64,000 bases of DNA from Rothia sp035916755 (GCF_035916755.1 NZ_JAYWIX010000005.1:62001-126000), one strand, 5' to 3'. Positions 1-9,424 are shown, counted from the first letter of the stretch. The notes: generated from the letters alone by a model not told the origin. Made by a program: numbers and translations.

Positions 1-2
1 TG

Positions 3-287
3 AAGCGCCTGCGCGCTAACCCGCCCGCAGAGCTCGCCGAATCCCCCGTGGTATCGGTGGAGGACCTCACCGAAGGCACCGAAACCTTACCCCCCACCGA
101 CGGTATGCGCTACTACACCGAGGATTCGACCCGCGTGATTGTGCGCCCCTCCGGCACCGAGCCTAAGCTCAAGTGCTACCTCGAAGTTGTAGTACCGGTC
201 AGCGGTTCAGTAGCCGACGCCCGCCAGGTTGCTAGCACCAAACTGGCCCTGCTCAAGGCAGATATGAAAGCGGCGCTGGGCCTCTAA
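3..287 (+). CDS. Phosphohexomutase (phosphoglucomutase/phosphomannomutase family), C-terminal fragment
   Basis: The gene enters from the left edge, so only about 94 C-terminal residues are visible. They contain RPSGTEPKLKCYLEVV, the phosphate-binding motif of domain 4 in the alpha-D-phosphohexomutase family. This family interconverts hexose 1- and 6-phosphates in the cytoplasm and could feed nucleotide-sugar synthesis for the glycan genes downstream. The active-site serine and metal-binding loops lie outside the window, so glucose and mannose specificity cannot be separated. It ends 28 bases before the deoC start, and the two may be co-transcribed. Confidence 0.9.
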   Translation, partial: KRLRANPPAELAESPVVSVEDLTEGTETLPPTDGMRYYTEDSTRVIVRPSGTEPKLKCYLEVVVPVSGSVADARQVASTKLALLKADMKAALGL

Positions 288-315
288 ACACACCTAGATT
301 TCAAGGAAGAACACT

Positions 316-1008
316 ATGACTATCGAACTTTCAGCAGTTGAACTGGCTGCCATGATTGACCACACCATCCTGGCGCCTTCAGCCTCAGAGACTGACGTCC
401 GCCGTCTCTGCGCCGAGGCCAAGCAGTACGGCTTCGCCTCCGTCTGCGCAAACCCCGTCTGGGCCCCCGTGCTGGCTGAGGAACTGGCCGGGTCTGCGTC
501 CGTCCCCTGCGTAGTCGTAGGCTTCCCCTTCGGTGCTTCTGCCACCGAGGTCAAGGCCTTCGAAGCCAAGACCGCCGTTGAAGCCGGCGCCCGCGAGGTC
601 GATATGGTCATCAACATCGCCGACGCCCGCGCAGGCAAGAAGGACGCCCTGGTGGCAGATATCAAGGCCGTCGCCGAGGCTACCCACGCCGGTGGTGCCC
701 TGCTCAAGGTCATTATTGAGACCTCCGAGCTGACCGACGACCAGAAGGTTCTGGCCTGCCAGGCCTCTGTTGAAGCCGGGGCTGACTTCGTCAAGACCTC
801 CACCGGCTACTCGTCCTCAGGTGCAACCGTCGAAGACATCGCCCTGATGCGCGCCACCGTCGGCCCTGACCTGGGTGTGAAGGCCTCGGGCGGCGTCCGC
901 ACCCGCGAAGAAGCCCTCGCCATGATTGAAGCAGGTGCCACCCGTATCGGAGCTTCAAAGGGCATCGCCATCATCGGCGCCGGTGACGCAGCAGAGGGCG
1001 GCTACTAA
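316..1008 (+). CDS. deoC: Deoxyribose-phosphate aldolase
   Basis: DeoC cleaves 2-deoxyribose 5-phosphate to glyceraldehyde 3-phosphate and acetaldehyde, as part of cytoplasmic deoxynucleoside salvage. The protein is 230 residues, normal for the family, and a class I aldolase TIM barrel. The Schiff-base lysine is K160 in FVKTSTGY, the conserved acidic residue is D96 in EVDMVINI, and the second lysine is K189 in GVKASGGVRT. An AAGGAAG ribosome site lies about 8 bases before the ATG. The gene follows a phosphohexomutase, an arrangement seen in other actinobacteria, where the two may share pentose or hexose phosphate handling. Confidence 0.97.
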   Translation: MTIELSAVELAAMIDHTILAPSASETDVRRLCAEAKQYGFASVCANPVWAPVLAEELAGSASVPCVVVGFPFGASATEVKAFEAKTAVEAGAREVDMVINIADARAGKKDALVADIKAVAEATHAGGALLKVIIETSELTDDQKVLACQASVEAGADFVKTSTGYSSSGATVEDIALMRATVGPDLGVKASGGVRTREEALAMIEAGATRIGASKGIAIIGAGDAAEGGY

Positions 1009-1095
1009 GCCAGGTTCTTCTCTGTCATATGGTGCGAACCGCTGATACAGCACCTATACTGAGTAATAAAGTACACACACGAAAAGGACTTCCCC

Positions 1096-1422
1096 ATGTC
1101 TAAGACCACTGACAAGTCAGAGGCTAAGAAGCGCTCCAACGTTGAATCCTTCGGGATGGAATCTGGTGCCCCCGAGCGCAACGGCACCCCCCAATACTCA
1201 GGCACCAAGGAGCTGGGCTCAAACATCGCCCTCTTCGTTCTCTGCTTCGTGCTCCTGCTGGGTTGCCTCTACACCCTGGGAATGTACCCCGAGGGTGGCT
1301 GGGGCTGGTGGACCGTAGCTGTTCTGCTCTACGGCGTCACCTTCATCATCCCCCTGTGGTTCCTGCCTTCGAAGACTAACGAGAAGCAGCACGTCGGCGG
1401 CGCAGACCTTTACCTCAAGTAA
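1096..1422 (+). CDS. Small membrane protein of unknown function
   Basis: I do not recognise this 108-residue protein. The first 45 residues are polar and lysine/glutamate rich. Two hydrophobic stretches follow, near residues 46-62 and 74-92, separated by a short Gly/Trp-rich loop (GGWGWW). The C-terminus is polar again. This suggests a two-helix inner-membrane protein with both tails on the same side. AAAGGA precedes the ATG by about 8 bases. It has its own 87-base gap after deoC and ends just before a bidirectional terminator facing mfd. Confidence 0.75.
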   Translation: MSKTTDKSEAKKRSNVESFGMESGAPERNGTPQYSGTKELGSNIALFVLCFVLLLGCLYTLGMYPEGGWGWWTVAVLLYGVTFIIPLWFLPSKTNEKQHVGGADLYLK

Positions 1423-1444
1423 AGAGACACACGCTGTTGATAGC

Positions 1445-1480
1445 AAGGGGCGGCCCACCTGTTCAGGTGAGCCGCCCCTT
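1445..1480. terminator. Bidirectional terminator between the small membrane gene and mfd
   Basis: A 16-base arm (AAGGGGCGGCCCACCT) pairs almost perfectly with 1465-1480 across a four-base loop. TTGTTT follows on the plus strand. The two flanking genes are convergent, so the hairpin can end both transcripts. Confidence 0.85.
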
Positions 1481-1496
1481 GTTTCTGCCTACCGCG

Positions 1497-4400
1497 CTAT
1501 AAACCGGCGACGCCAGCTTCGAAGATGGCACGGATGAACTGCTCGGTCCACTCCACGATGGCGTCATCGACCAGGTCTTTACCCCCAACAGCGGACGTCT
1601 TGGGGCGGGGAACCAGGATCTGCCAGTTCTCGGTACCAGGGATCTGGCGGTACTGGGCACCCGGGTACATGCGATCTAGTCGCATCTGCCGGGACTCCGG
1701 CAAATCATTGACCGGGAAAAAGCGCACCTTGGGGCCCATAGCCACAATTTCACTCAGGCCCACGGTGCGAGCGCGCTGACGAAGAGCCGCAATCTTAAAG
1801 AGATTCTCCACCGGAGCGGGCGGGGTGCCGTAACGGTCTACCAGTTCTTCACGAGCCTCCGCTAGCTCCTCTGCCGTCTGGGCCTGGGCTATCTGCCGGT
1901 AGGCTGACAGGCGCAGGCGCTCTGAACTCACGTAGTCGTGTGGCATATGGGCGTTGACCGGCAGATCAACCTTAATCTCAGCGGGGGCTTCTTCTTTCTC
2001 ACCGTGCTGGAAGTTAGCCACGGCCTCCCCCACTAAGCGTAGGTAGAGGTCAAAGCCAACCCCGGCGATGTGGCCTGACTGCTCACCGCCCAGTAGGTTA
2101 CCGGCACCGCGAATTTCCAGGTCTTTCATGGCCAGGCGCATACCCGCACCCAGCTCATTGTGGGTCGCCACCGCTTTCAGACGCTCGTGGGCAACCTCGG
2201 TCAGCACCTTCTCAGCCGGGTAGAGGAAGTAGGCGTAGGCGCGCTCGCGGCCGCGCCCCACGCGTCCGCGCAACTGGTGGAGCTGGGACAGGCCGTAATT
2301 CTGGGCCTGATCCACAATCAGGGTGTTGGCGTTTGAGATATCCAGGCCGGTTTCGACGATAGTGGTTGAGACCAACACGTCGAACTTGCGTTCCCAGAAG
2401 TCCACGATGATTTTTTCCAGGCGGGATTCGCTCATGCGCCCGTGGGCCACCGCGATGCGGGCCTCGGGAACGAGTTTTTGAATCTCGTTAGCGGTCTCTT
2501 CAATGGTCGAGACCCGGTTGTGCACTACAAAGACCTGCCCCTCGCGCATGAGTTCGCGGCGGATGGCAGCGGTGATCTGCTTGTCGGTGCGAGGCCCGAC
2601 GAAGGTGAGGACGGGGTGGCGTTCCTCGGGCGGGGTGGCAAGGGTGGACGTCTCGCGGATGCCGGTTAGGGACATCTCCAGGGTTCGTGGAATGGGGGTA
2701 GCACTCATGGCCAGCACGTCCACGTTGGTGCGCATGGTTTTGAGCTTTTCCTTGTGCTCAACACCGAAGCGCTGTTCCTCGTCGATAATGACCAGGCCCA
2801 GGTCCTTCCAGTCCACAGACTCTGAGAGTATGCGGTGGGTACCGACGACCACGTCGACCGACCCGTTCTTAATACCCTCAGCGATTTCAGCCGATTCCTT
2901 GGCCTTCTGGAAGCGAGAGAGCACCTTGATGGAGACCGGGAAGCCCGAGAAACGCTCGGTGAAGGTCTCGTAGTGCTGTTGAGCCAGTAGGGTGGTGGGG
3001 ACGAGGACGGCCACCTGTTTGCCGTCCTGCACAGCCTTGAAGGCAGCACGCACAGCGATTTCGGTCTTGCCGTAGCCCACATCACCCGAAATGAGGCGGT
3101 CCATGGGGATTTCGCGCTCCATATCGGCCTTGACCTCGTTGATAGCCGAGAGCTGGTCGGGTGTTTCGTTATAGGGGAAGGCTTCTTCCAGTTCCCGCTG
3201 CCAGGGAGTATCGGGGCCGAAGGCGTGGCCTCGGGAGGCCTGGCGGGCTGAGTAGAGTTTAATCAGGTCAGCTGCAATTTCCTTAACAGCCTTGCGGGCC
3301 TTTGACTTGGTCTTAGCCCAGTCGGAGCCACCCATCTTTGATAGCACCGGGGCGTCGCCGCCCACGTAGTTAGAGATCTGGTCTAGCTGGTCAGAGGGAA
3401 CGAAAAGGCGGTCCTTGGGCCCGCCTCGCTTGGAGGGGGCGTATTCCAGTACCAGATACTCCTTCATGGGCTTAGGCTGCCCGGGCATGACGGTGGCTCC
3501 GGCGATGGGGCGCTGGATGAGCTCGACGAACTGGCCGATACCGTGCTGTTCGTGCACCACATAGTCGCCGGCTGACAGGCTCATGGGGTCAACCGCATTC
3601 TTACGGCGGCGTACCGGGAGCTTGCCGCTGCGCAGGTCACGGGTGGCGTAGGGGCTGGTGCGGCCCAGAATATCTGCCTCGGTCAGCAGGCCCAGCTTTT
3701 CGCCGTCCATCATGAAGCCGCGCCCCATAGAGGCGGTGGTCATCTCGATAATGCCGGGCTCCGGCAGGTTCGTCAGGCTATCCACACGGGACGCCGGTAT
3801 CTCAGCTTCCTGGAAAAGGTCAAGCAGGCGGGTGAGCGGGCCCGGCCCGTCGGTCACCACGGTAATCCGCCACCCGTCCTTCACCTTTTTCCCAACTTCG
3901 GCTAGCAGCTCGGTCACGTTGCCCGAGTAGGTATGGGGGGCGCGGGCAGCAAGCTGGACCGAGTCAATCCCGTCATCGATAGCATCATCGACGCCCAGGG
4001 CCGTCATAGCCCACCAGCCAAAGCCCTTCGCGAGGGCGGTCTCTCGCAGGGCGGCGATGGTGCGGAAGCTACCGGCGCTCAGCCCGTCGGGGCCGTTGGC
4101 GCCCAGGTCGATAGGGGCGTCCGTAGTGTCGGTGACAGAATCCCAGGCAGCCAACAGGAACTCCTCGTTGGTGGCAACCAGGTCGGTTGCGCGGGAGCGT
4201 ACCTTTTCTGGCTCGATAATGAGGGGCAGGGACCCTGGGGGCAGGTGATCCAGCAGGGTCACCATATCGTTAACCAGCAGGGGAATGAGGGACTCCATGC
4301 CTTCGAGATAGATACCGCCGGCAATTTTTTCGAGCATGGCGGCAGCCCCTGGGAAGGAGCCCTTGAGCCTGGCTGCCCGGCTCATCACGCTGGGAGTAAT

Positions 4401-5141
4401 CAGCAGTTCACGGCAGGGAGGGGCGAGCAGTTCGGTGGGATGGTCTTTACCGGGCAGGGTTCGCTGGTCAGCGACCGAGAACCAGCGGATATTCTCGACC
4501 TCGTCCCCAAAGAATTCAATCCGGGCGGGGTGGGCTGCGGTCGGTGAGAAAATATCGATAATGCCGCCGCGCACGGCAAATTCTCCGCGCTTAGACACCA
4601 GGTCAACGCGGGAATAGGCGGCCGATGCGAGAGATTTAATCAGGGCATCAAAGTCCTGTTCTTCGCCCACCCGCAGGGTGACCGGCTGCATTTTTTCGAG
4701 ACCTGCGACCAGGGGCTGCAGCACCGAGCGGATGGGGGCCACCACAATGCGAGGGGCGGACGCACCCCCCTCAGCAAGGGCACGCAAGACCGCTAGGCGC
4801 TGGCCTACGGTATCGCTTCGCGGGGAGAGACGCTCATGAGGCAGAGTTTCCCAGGCCGGGAAGAGCTGGGCCTGCCCGGGCTCTAGTACCGCTTCTAGGG
4901 CGGTGACGGTGTCTTCGGCTTCGCGGTCGGTGGCGGTGACAGCCAGCAGGACGGGCGGGGTCGGCTCGTTCTGGGCGGCAAGCTGCTGGGCTATGCCGGC
5001 AAGAAGAAAGGGCCTAGCCCCGTCAGGAGAGCCAATCAGAAATTCATCGAGGCGGGCTTTGGGGTCTGCACCTGCCTGGGTGATGATTGCGGTATAGCTG
5101 GGCTCATGGGTGAGGGCTTGGGCAAGGCCGCTCAGTGACAT
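1497..5141 (-). CDS. mfd: Transcription-repair coupling factor Mfd
   Basis: Mfd removes RNA polymerase stalled at DNA damage and recruits UvrA/UvrB. At 1214 residues it is full length. The UvrB-like module lies in the first third. The RNA-polymerase interacting domain starts near residue 528 (GDYVVHEQHGIGQFVE). The translocase has a Walker A motif SGDVGYGKT near 683 and a DEEQ box in IIDEEQRFGV near 783, followed by helicase motifs SATPIPRTLEMS, STTIVETGLD and LRGRVGRG. The C-terminal TRCF domain is present. An AGGGGAG ribosome site sits just before the ATG. It is part of the housekeeping backbone that the polysaccharide blocks interrupt. Confidence 0.99.
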   Translation of the reverse strand: MSLSGLAQALTHEPSYTAIITQAGADPKARLDEFLIGSPDGARPFLLAGIAQQLAAQNEPTPPVLLAVTATDREAEDTVTALEAVLEPGQAQLFPAWETLPHERLSPRSDTVGQRLAVLRALAEGGASAPRIVVAPIRSVLQPLVAGLEKMQPVTLRVGEEQDFDALIKSLASAAYSRVDLVSKRGEFAVRGGIIDIFSPTAAHPARIEFFGDEVENIRWFSVADQRTLPGKDHPTELLAPPCRELLITPSVMSRAARLKGSFPGAAAMLEKIAGGIYLEGMESLIPLLVNDMVTLLDHLPPGSLPLIIEPEKVRSRATDLVATNEEFLLAAWDSVTDTTDAPIDLGANGPDGLSAGSFRTIAALRETALAKGFGWWAMTALGVDDAIDDGIDSVQLAARAPHTYSGNVTELLAEVGKKVKDGWRITVVTDGPGPLTRLLDLFQEAEIPASRVDSLTNLPEPGIIEMTTASMGRGFMMDGEKLGLLTEADILGRTSPYATRDLRSGKLPVRRRKNAVDPMSLSAGDYVVHEQHGIGQFVELIQRPIAGATVMPGQPKPMKEYLVLEYAPSKRGGPKDRLFVPSDQLDQISNYVGGDAPVLSKMGGSDWAKTKSKARKAVKEIAADLIKLYSARQASRGHAFGPDTPWQRELEEAFPYNETPDQLSAINEVKADMEREIPMDRLISGDVGYGKTEIAVRAAFKAVQDGKQVAVLVPTTLLAQQHYETFTERFSGFPVSIKVLSRFQKAKESAEIAEGIKNGSVDVVVGTHRILSESVDWKDLGLVIIDEEQRFGVEHKEKLKTMRTNVDVLAMSATPIPRTLEMSLTGIRETSTLATPPEERHPVLTFVGPRTDKQITAAIRRELMREGQVFVVHNRVSTIEETANEIQKLVPEARIAVAHGRMSESRLEKIIVDFWERKFDVLVSTTIVETGLDISNANTLIVDQAQNYGLSQLHQLRGRVGRGRERAYAYFLYPAEKVLTEVAHERLKAVATHNELGAGMRLAMKDLEIRGAGNLLGGEQSGHIAGVGFDLYLRLVGEAVANFQHGEKEEAPAEIKVDLPVNAHMPHDYVSSERLRLSAYRQIAQAQTAEELAEAREELVDRYGTPPAPVENLFKIAALRQRARTVGLSEIVAMGPKVRFFPVNDLPESRQMRLDRMYPGAQYRQIPGTENWQILVPRPKTSAVGGKDLVDDAIVEWTEQFIRAIFEAGVAGL

Positions 5142-5492
5142 CTTCGCTCCCCTGGGGTAAGGCCGACTGGTGCAGGCTCCATTATCCCATAGGCCTTACG
5201 CACCCGTAGCTTCATAGCTGGCAGAAACATGAGGGGCCGAAATAATACGTATAAAAATAACAACTAACACAGGTGTGATAAACACCAATACTATTTTCGT
5301 ATAAAACTTTTCTTGTCCCCATAAGTTACTACCGAGTAACCCGGTGATTTCGCTCTAAAGCTATTAACCCAGTCGAGGCCCAACCGGTAGTATGAAATGA
5401 CCGGCAAAGCCCTCTGGTAGAACCCCACTCCTTTCGCACGGAGAACCAAGAGGCTTAGCCCCAACCCATGCACCACAACTTTTAGGGACTTA
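5142..5492. promoter_or_regulatory. Intergenic region with a structured leader for the lipoprotein gene
   Basis: This 351-base gap separates divergent mfd and the lipoprotein gene. Its middle, near 5240-5310, is AT-rich with several TATAAA-like stretches on the plus strand, suitable for promoters. Downstream of that, 5377-5456 can fold into alternative hairpins. In one, CCGGT (5384-5388) pairs with ACCGG (5400-5404), closed by GGC/GCC. In the other, AAGCC (5407-5411) pairs with GGCTT (5452-5456), with inner TCT/AGA and CTCC/GGAG pairs. The two share AAGCC, so they exclude each other. I could not assign a known riboswitch family. Confidence 0.4.
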
Positions 5493-6260
5493 ATGAAACG
5501 ATTAGGGACACCCCTCTCTTTTGCCCTGCCCACATCCAGGTTGCGCGCAGGCATCCTTGCCCTCTGCGCCAGTGCCACCCTGGCCTTGGCAGCCTGCACC
5601 TCAACAGAGAGTCAGACAGCTACCGACGGCCAGGAGTCAGCAGCCAGCGGCACCTCAAGCAGCTCAGCCCAGGCCACCAACAGCGCCGGTGAGACCCTGA
5701 GCGAAAACCACGCCGGGGCTGAGGCCCTGGCCCAGGCCGGCCAAGCTGCGGTAGATACCGAAGAAGTTCAGACCGCAGAGCAGCTCTACAGCGATGTGCA
5801 AAAAGCCCTGGCAGGTATTGAGATGGTCAGCAACTCCACAGGAGCAGATACCAGCTCCGACGAGATCACCAGCGACACCGAAGATGCCCAGCCCAGTGCA
5901 GATGCCGTTCAGGAATACGTTTCAGCTGAAACCACCTCTCAGCTTGAAGCAGCAGCAACCGGCACAGCCCTTGACCAGTACCTGGCAACAGCAACCGAAT
6001 ACGCCCTGGCAGGCTGGCATGTAGAAGGCACCTCCCAGGTAGTTGGCACCCCCCGGATCGCCGATGGCGACTACCAGGGGCAGGCAGCCAAGATTCTTGA
6101 AGTCTGCCTGGACTCATCACAAGTCAAGGTGCTCGATACACAGGGCAACACCATGAACGCCCCGCAGTTCACCCGCTCACTCAACATTTTCACCCTGGTA
6201 GAAGACAAGGGGTCATGGAAGATCGCTTCCCATGACTTCCCCAACGAAGCAGATTGCTAA
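5493..6260 (+). CDS. Predicted secreted lipoprotein
   Basis: This 255-residue protein has a type II signal peptide: basic residues, a hydrophobic stretch (residues 20-33) and a lipobox LAAC with the lipidated cysteine at C35. Residues 36-75 are Ser/Thr/Ala/Gln-rich, as in a wall-spanning linker. Residues after about 140 look like a compact extracellular domain ending in NIFTLVEDKGSWKIASHDFPNEADC, which resembles SnoaL-like or lipoprotein C-terminal folds in Micrococcaceae; I cannot name the family. It ends 6 bases before the large fibrinogen-like protein, so the two are probably co-expressed and may work together at the cell surface. Confidence 0.85.
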   Translation: MKRLGTPLSFALPTSRLRAGILALCASATLALAACTSTESQTATDGQESAASGTSSSSAQATNSAGETLSENHAGAEALAQAGQAAVDTEEVQTAEQLYSDVQKALAGIEMVSNSTGADTSSDEITSDTEDAQPSADAVQEYVSAETTSQLEAAATGTALDQYLATATEYALAGWHVEGTSQVVGTPRIADGDYQGQAAKILEVCLDSSQVKVLDTQGNTMNAPQFTRSLNIFTLVEDKGSWKIASHDFPNEADC

Positions 6261-6266
6261 AGACTT

Positions 6267-9200
6267 ATGAAGAAACCCTCACTTATTACTAAAATCGCAG
6301 TTGGCGCGGTCGCCCTGGGTCTGGGCGTCTCTGTCATTCCCGGCGCTATCGCCACCGATGACTACGTGGCTAACGGCCTGACCAGCGAAACCGCAGCAGC
6401 CTCCTGCTGGGAAATCAAGCAGAACGATCCCAAGGCTGAATCAGGTTCCTACTGGCTCTGGACAGACCAGATGAGTGCCCCCGCCCAGTTCTACTGTGAC
6501 CAGGAAACCGATGGTGGTGGCTGGGTCATGATTGGCCGAGGCCGCGATGGCTGGAGCGAGGACTACGCCGGTAAGGGGGACCCCAATGAGCTAGCCAACA
6601 ACCCCGATGGCACCGATGCCTTCTCCCCTGTTCAGCTCCCCTCAAGCACCATTGACGCCCTACTAGGTGAGACCAAGGTTCAGGACCTTGAGGACGGCGT
6701 GCGCTTCTACCGTGCCGGTAACGCAGAGGGCACCGTCTGGCAGAACATGTACGCCCAGCGCACCAAGACCGAAGAGTGGTCTTGGACCCTCTCGGCCTAC
6801 CACCCCTGGGAGAACATCCGTTACGTGAATGACCCGGCCCTGGGTGCTAGCCGTTCCTACCCCAACTCGGTTAACCGTATCTCCAACCACAACGACTACT
6901 ACTACTCCAACAACTTCTACGGACGTAGCAACCAGTCCTGGAGAATCGGCTTTGCCTACGGCCGCCTGGTTCAGGGCACCGACACCGCAACCTCTTACCT
7001 CTGGTCACGTCCTGCTGCCGGTTACGCTATTCCCTTTACCCAGGTCTACCTGCGCCCCAAGCTGACCCAGAAGGACCTCAATCTCACCGAGATTGCAGCT
7101 AGCGGCACCGAGGCTTCAAGCCAGCGGGTCCTGCCTGCTAGCTTCTCCTCTCGCGTTACCTGGCGTACTAGCCTCGACAGCGGTACCGGTGCTACCGGTG
7201 AGCTTAACACCCGCGTCCAGGCCATTAATCAGCTGGGTGATACCGTTTACACCGGTGGCGACTTTGCCTTTGTAGAGAACGCAGTAACCGGTGAGAAGGT
7301 CAACCAGAAGTTTATTGCTGGCTACGATGTGAACAGCGGTGAGCTGGTGCGTTCCTTCACCCCTCAGCTCAACGGCCAGGTCAAGGCCATTTCCCCTCTG
7401 CCTAATGGCAAACTGGCTGTAGGTGGCGAATTTACCGAGGTCAACGGCCAGCCCTCTAACGGCTTTGTCATTCTTGACCCCGTCACCGGCGCTACCGACA
7501 CTTCCCTGGGCTGGGACATTGTTAACCGCACCGCTGCCGGTGTCTCCTTCGTCAAGTCCATCGACGTTCACGGCGACTACGTTTACATTGCAGGTAACTT
7601 CACCCACGTGAAGGGTTCCACCTCAGACGTCTACGCCTACTCCCGCAATGTTGCCCGCTTCCGCCTGTCCAACAACTCTGTTGACTGGAACTGGCGCCCC
7701 ATTGTCAACGGCACCGTCAACGGTGTATCTGCCAGCGATGAGGGCGTTACCATTGGTGGCTACTTCTCAACCGTCAATAATCAGCGGGCCTGGAAGCTGG
7801 CCTACCTCTCCACCAGCGAAGGTGCTATTGGCCAGAAGTGGGAGTGGAAGCTTTCCCACCGTGCTGCTAACCCCACCCTGCGTGATGGTTTCCAGTTCGA
7901 TGTTCAAGACGCTGGCGACAGCATCTGGGCCGGTGGCGCTGAGCACCTGCTAGCCCAGTACAGCAAGTCAGATGTTAACCGTCGTATGACCAGCTTTATT
8001 ACCAAGAGCGGTGGCGACTTCCAGGACCTCTTCCTGGATCAAAACGGTGTGCTCTTTGCCGCCTGCCACTGTGGTGACTGGATCTACGAGGGCGCCGAAA
8101 CCCACGATATCCCCTGGGGTGTTGCGGGCTACCGCGGTGTTAACACCATTCGTCTGGTAGCGGCTTTTGACGCCCAGACCGGTGAGATTCTGCCCGACTT
8201 CACCCCCGGCATCCAGGGCGCCCGTGGCCACGGCGTATGGGCCTCCTTTGTTGACTCCAACAACACCCTCTGGGTCGGTGGCGACATCACCCGCTCCCTG
8301 GGCTACAACGGCGTCCAGCAAACTGTTGGCTTTGCCCGTTACGCGGCCCGTGACTCTCAGGCTCCTGCTACTGCAAGCAACCTGTCTGTGACCAGAACAG
8401 CTGAGTCCTTCGATAAGCTGACCTGGACCGGGGTTGCCGAGCGTGGTGTTACCTACCAGATCCTGCGGAATAACCGTGTAATTGCCTCGACCCAGAACAC
8501 CAGCTACAAACTGCCCAGCACCAAGGACGCCCGCTACTTTGTGCGTGTTGCTGATGCAGCTGGCAACGTCTCAGCTTCTACCGCTGCTGCCCTTGCCCAG
8601 GTAGAGACCCCTGTAGTCACCTCCGAACCAACCCTTGAGCCGACCGTCGAGCCCACCACTGAGACTCCTAGCCAGGAGCCCAGCCCCGAGGCACCGGTAG
8701 AGTCAGCTGAGGCTACCCCTTCTGAGTCTGCTTCTGCTGAGGCCAGCGCTGAGCCCGCTGAAGAGCCCACTATCAAGCCCATCGAGGAAATTGTCGATGA
8801 GCCCGAGGCTCCTGCGGTTGAGGAAGATGAGAACCCCGAAGCCCCCCTCGAAGAGGTAGCCCAGGAGCAACCTAAGGCTGCTGACCAGCAGGTCATCTCT
8901 TCAGGTGACCAGTGGGCTGTCGCCTTCCGCCTGCGCAATGCCTACGACACCACCTGGCGCGATTACGACTACAAGTACGATACCGCTGCCATGTGGTACG
9001 ACTCCCCCACCCCCGTAGGTTGGCAGGAGAACGGCCTGGCTCGTCGCGTCTACTTCCCCTACAGCCCCTACCCCATGTCCTTCATGGCCCGTAAGGAAGT
9101 GAACTTCACTCCCCAGCCCGGCCAGGACCTGGTCATCACCACCTACGCTGATGATGGCATGGCCCTCTACGTCAACGGTAAGGAAGTACACCGCACTAAT

Positions 9201-9398
9201 CTGCCGGCAACTGCCTACCCTGACACTCCGGCCCTGGCCCGGGTTCTTTACAACACTGTGAAGGATAACCCCATCACCCTTGTAGTTCCGGCTTCTGAGC
9301 TGCGCGATGGTAAGAATGTGATTGCTGTGCAGGTACATTCCTTCCGCCGTTCGGAGGGAACCACCTTCGATCTTGAGGCAGTTCTCAAGAGCCGCTAA
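6267..9398 (+). CDS. Large secreted protein: fibrinogen-like domain, beta-propeller, acidic linker, C-terminal ligand-binding-like domain
   Basis: At 1043 residues this is the largest surface protein in the window. A signal peptide (residues 1-29, ending AIA) is followed from C47 by a fibrinogen-related region to about residue 270. It contains FYCDQETDGGGWVMIGRG, the hallmark GGGW segment. Residues about 300-690 hold repeated blades such as VYTGGDFAFV, LAVGGEFTEVNGQPS and VYIAGNFTHV, typical of a delta-60/WD-like beta-propeller. A fibronectin-III-like stretch follows (about 700-770), then a Pro/Glu/Ser/Thr-rich linker (about 780-880). The last 155 residues resemble a PA14 or galactose-binding fold (YADDGMALYVNGKEV). 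There is no LPxTG motif or C-terminal membrane anchor. It is probably released or held by wall glycan; binding to glycan or host ligand is inferred. Confidence 0.85.
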   Translation: MKKPSLITKIAVGAVALGLGVSVIPGAIATDDYVANGLTSETAAASCWEIKQNDPKAESGSYWLWTDQMSAPAQFYCDQETDGGGWVMIGRGRDGWSEDYAGKGDPNELANNPDGTDAFSPVQLPSSTIDALLGETKVQDLEDGVRFYRAGNAEGTVWQNMYAQRTKTEEWSWTLSAYHPWENIRYVNDPALGASRSYPNSVNRISNHNDYYYSNNFYGRSNQSWRIGFAYGRLVQGTDTATSYLWSRPAAGYAIPFTQVYLRPKLTQKDLNLTEIAASGTEASSQRVLPASFSSRVTWRTSLDSGTGATGELNTRVQAINQLGDTVYTGGDFAFVENAVTGEKVNQKFIAGYDVNSGELVRSFTPQLNGQVKAISPLPNGKLAVGGEFTEVNGQPSNGFVILDPVTGATDTSLGWDIVNRTAAGVSFVKSIDVHGDYVYIAGNFTHVKGSTSDVYAYSRNVARFRLSNNSVDWNWRPIVNGTVNGVSASDEGVTIGGYFSTVNNQRAWKLAYLSTSEGAIGQKWEWKLSHRAANPTLRDGFQFDVQDAGDSIWAGGAEHLLAQYSKSDVNRRMTSFITKSGGDFQDLFLDQNGVLFAACHCGDWIYEGAETHDIPWGVAGYRGVNTIRLVAAFDAQTGEILPDFTPGIQGARGHGVWASFVDSNNTLWVGGDITRSLGYNGVQQTVGFARYAARDSQAPATASNLSVTRTAESFDKLTWTGVAERGVTYQILRNNRVIASTQNTSYKLPSTKDARYFVRVADAAGNVSASTAAALAQVETPVVTSEPTLEPTVEPTTETPSQEPSPEAPVESAEATPSESASAEASAEPAEEPTIKPIEEIVDEPEAPAVEEDENPEAPLEEVAQEQPKAADQQVISSGDQWAVAFRLRNAYDTTWRDYDYKYDTAAMWYDSPTPVGWQENGLARRVYFPYSPYPMSFMARKEVNFTPQPGQDLVITTYADDGMALYVNGKEVHRTNLPATAYPDTPALARVLYNTVKDNPITLVVPASELRDGKNVIAVQVHSFRRSEGTTFDLEAVLKSR

Positions 9399-9424
9399 GA
9401 GGTTACTGAAGCCCTAGCTCTTGT

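Noticed and set aside
294..803. 169-codon frame antisense to deoC
   Set aside because: Deep inside a certain gene, no motif and no ribosome site. It is a shadow of GC-rich coding sequence.
5377..5456. c-di-GMP-I or c-di-AMP riboswitch
   Set aside because: Some elements (GGC...CAAAGCC) resemble c-di-GMP-I, but the second helix and joining segments do not fit; I report only a structured leader.
5291..5599. 102-codon minus-strand frame over the lipoprotein start
   Set aside because: Antisense to a clear signal peptide, no ribosome site.
6267..9398. Sortase-anchored surface protein
   Set aside because: The C-terminus has no LPxTG, hydrophobic segment or basic tail.
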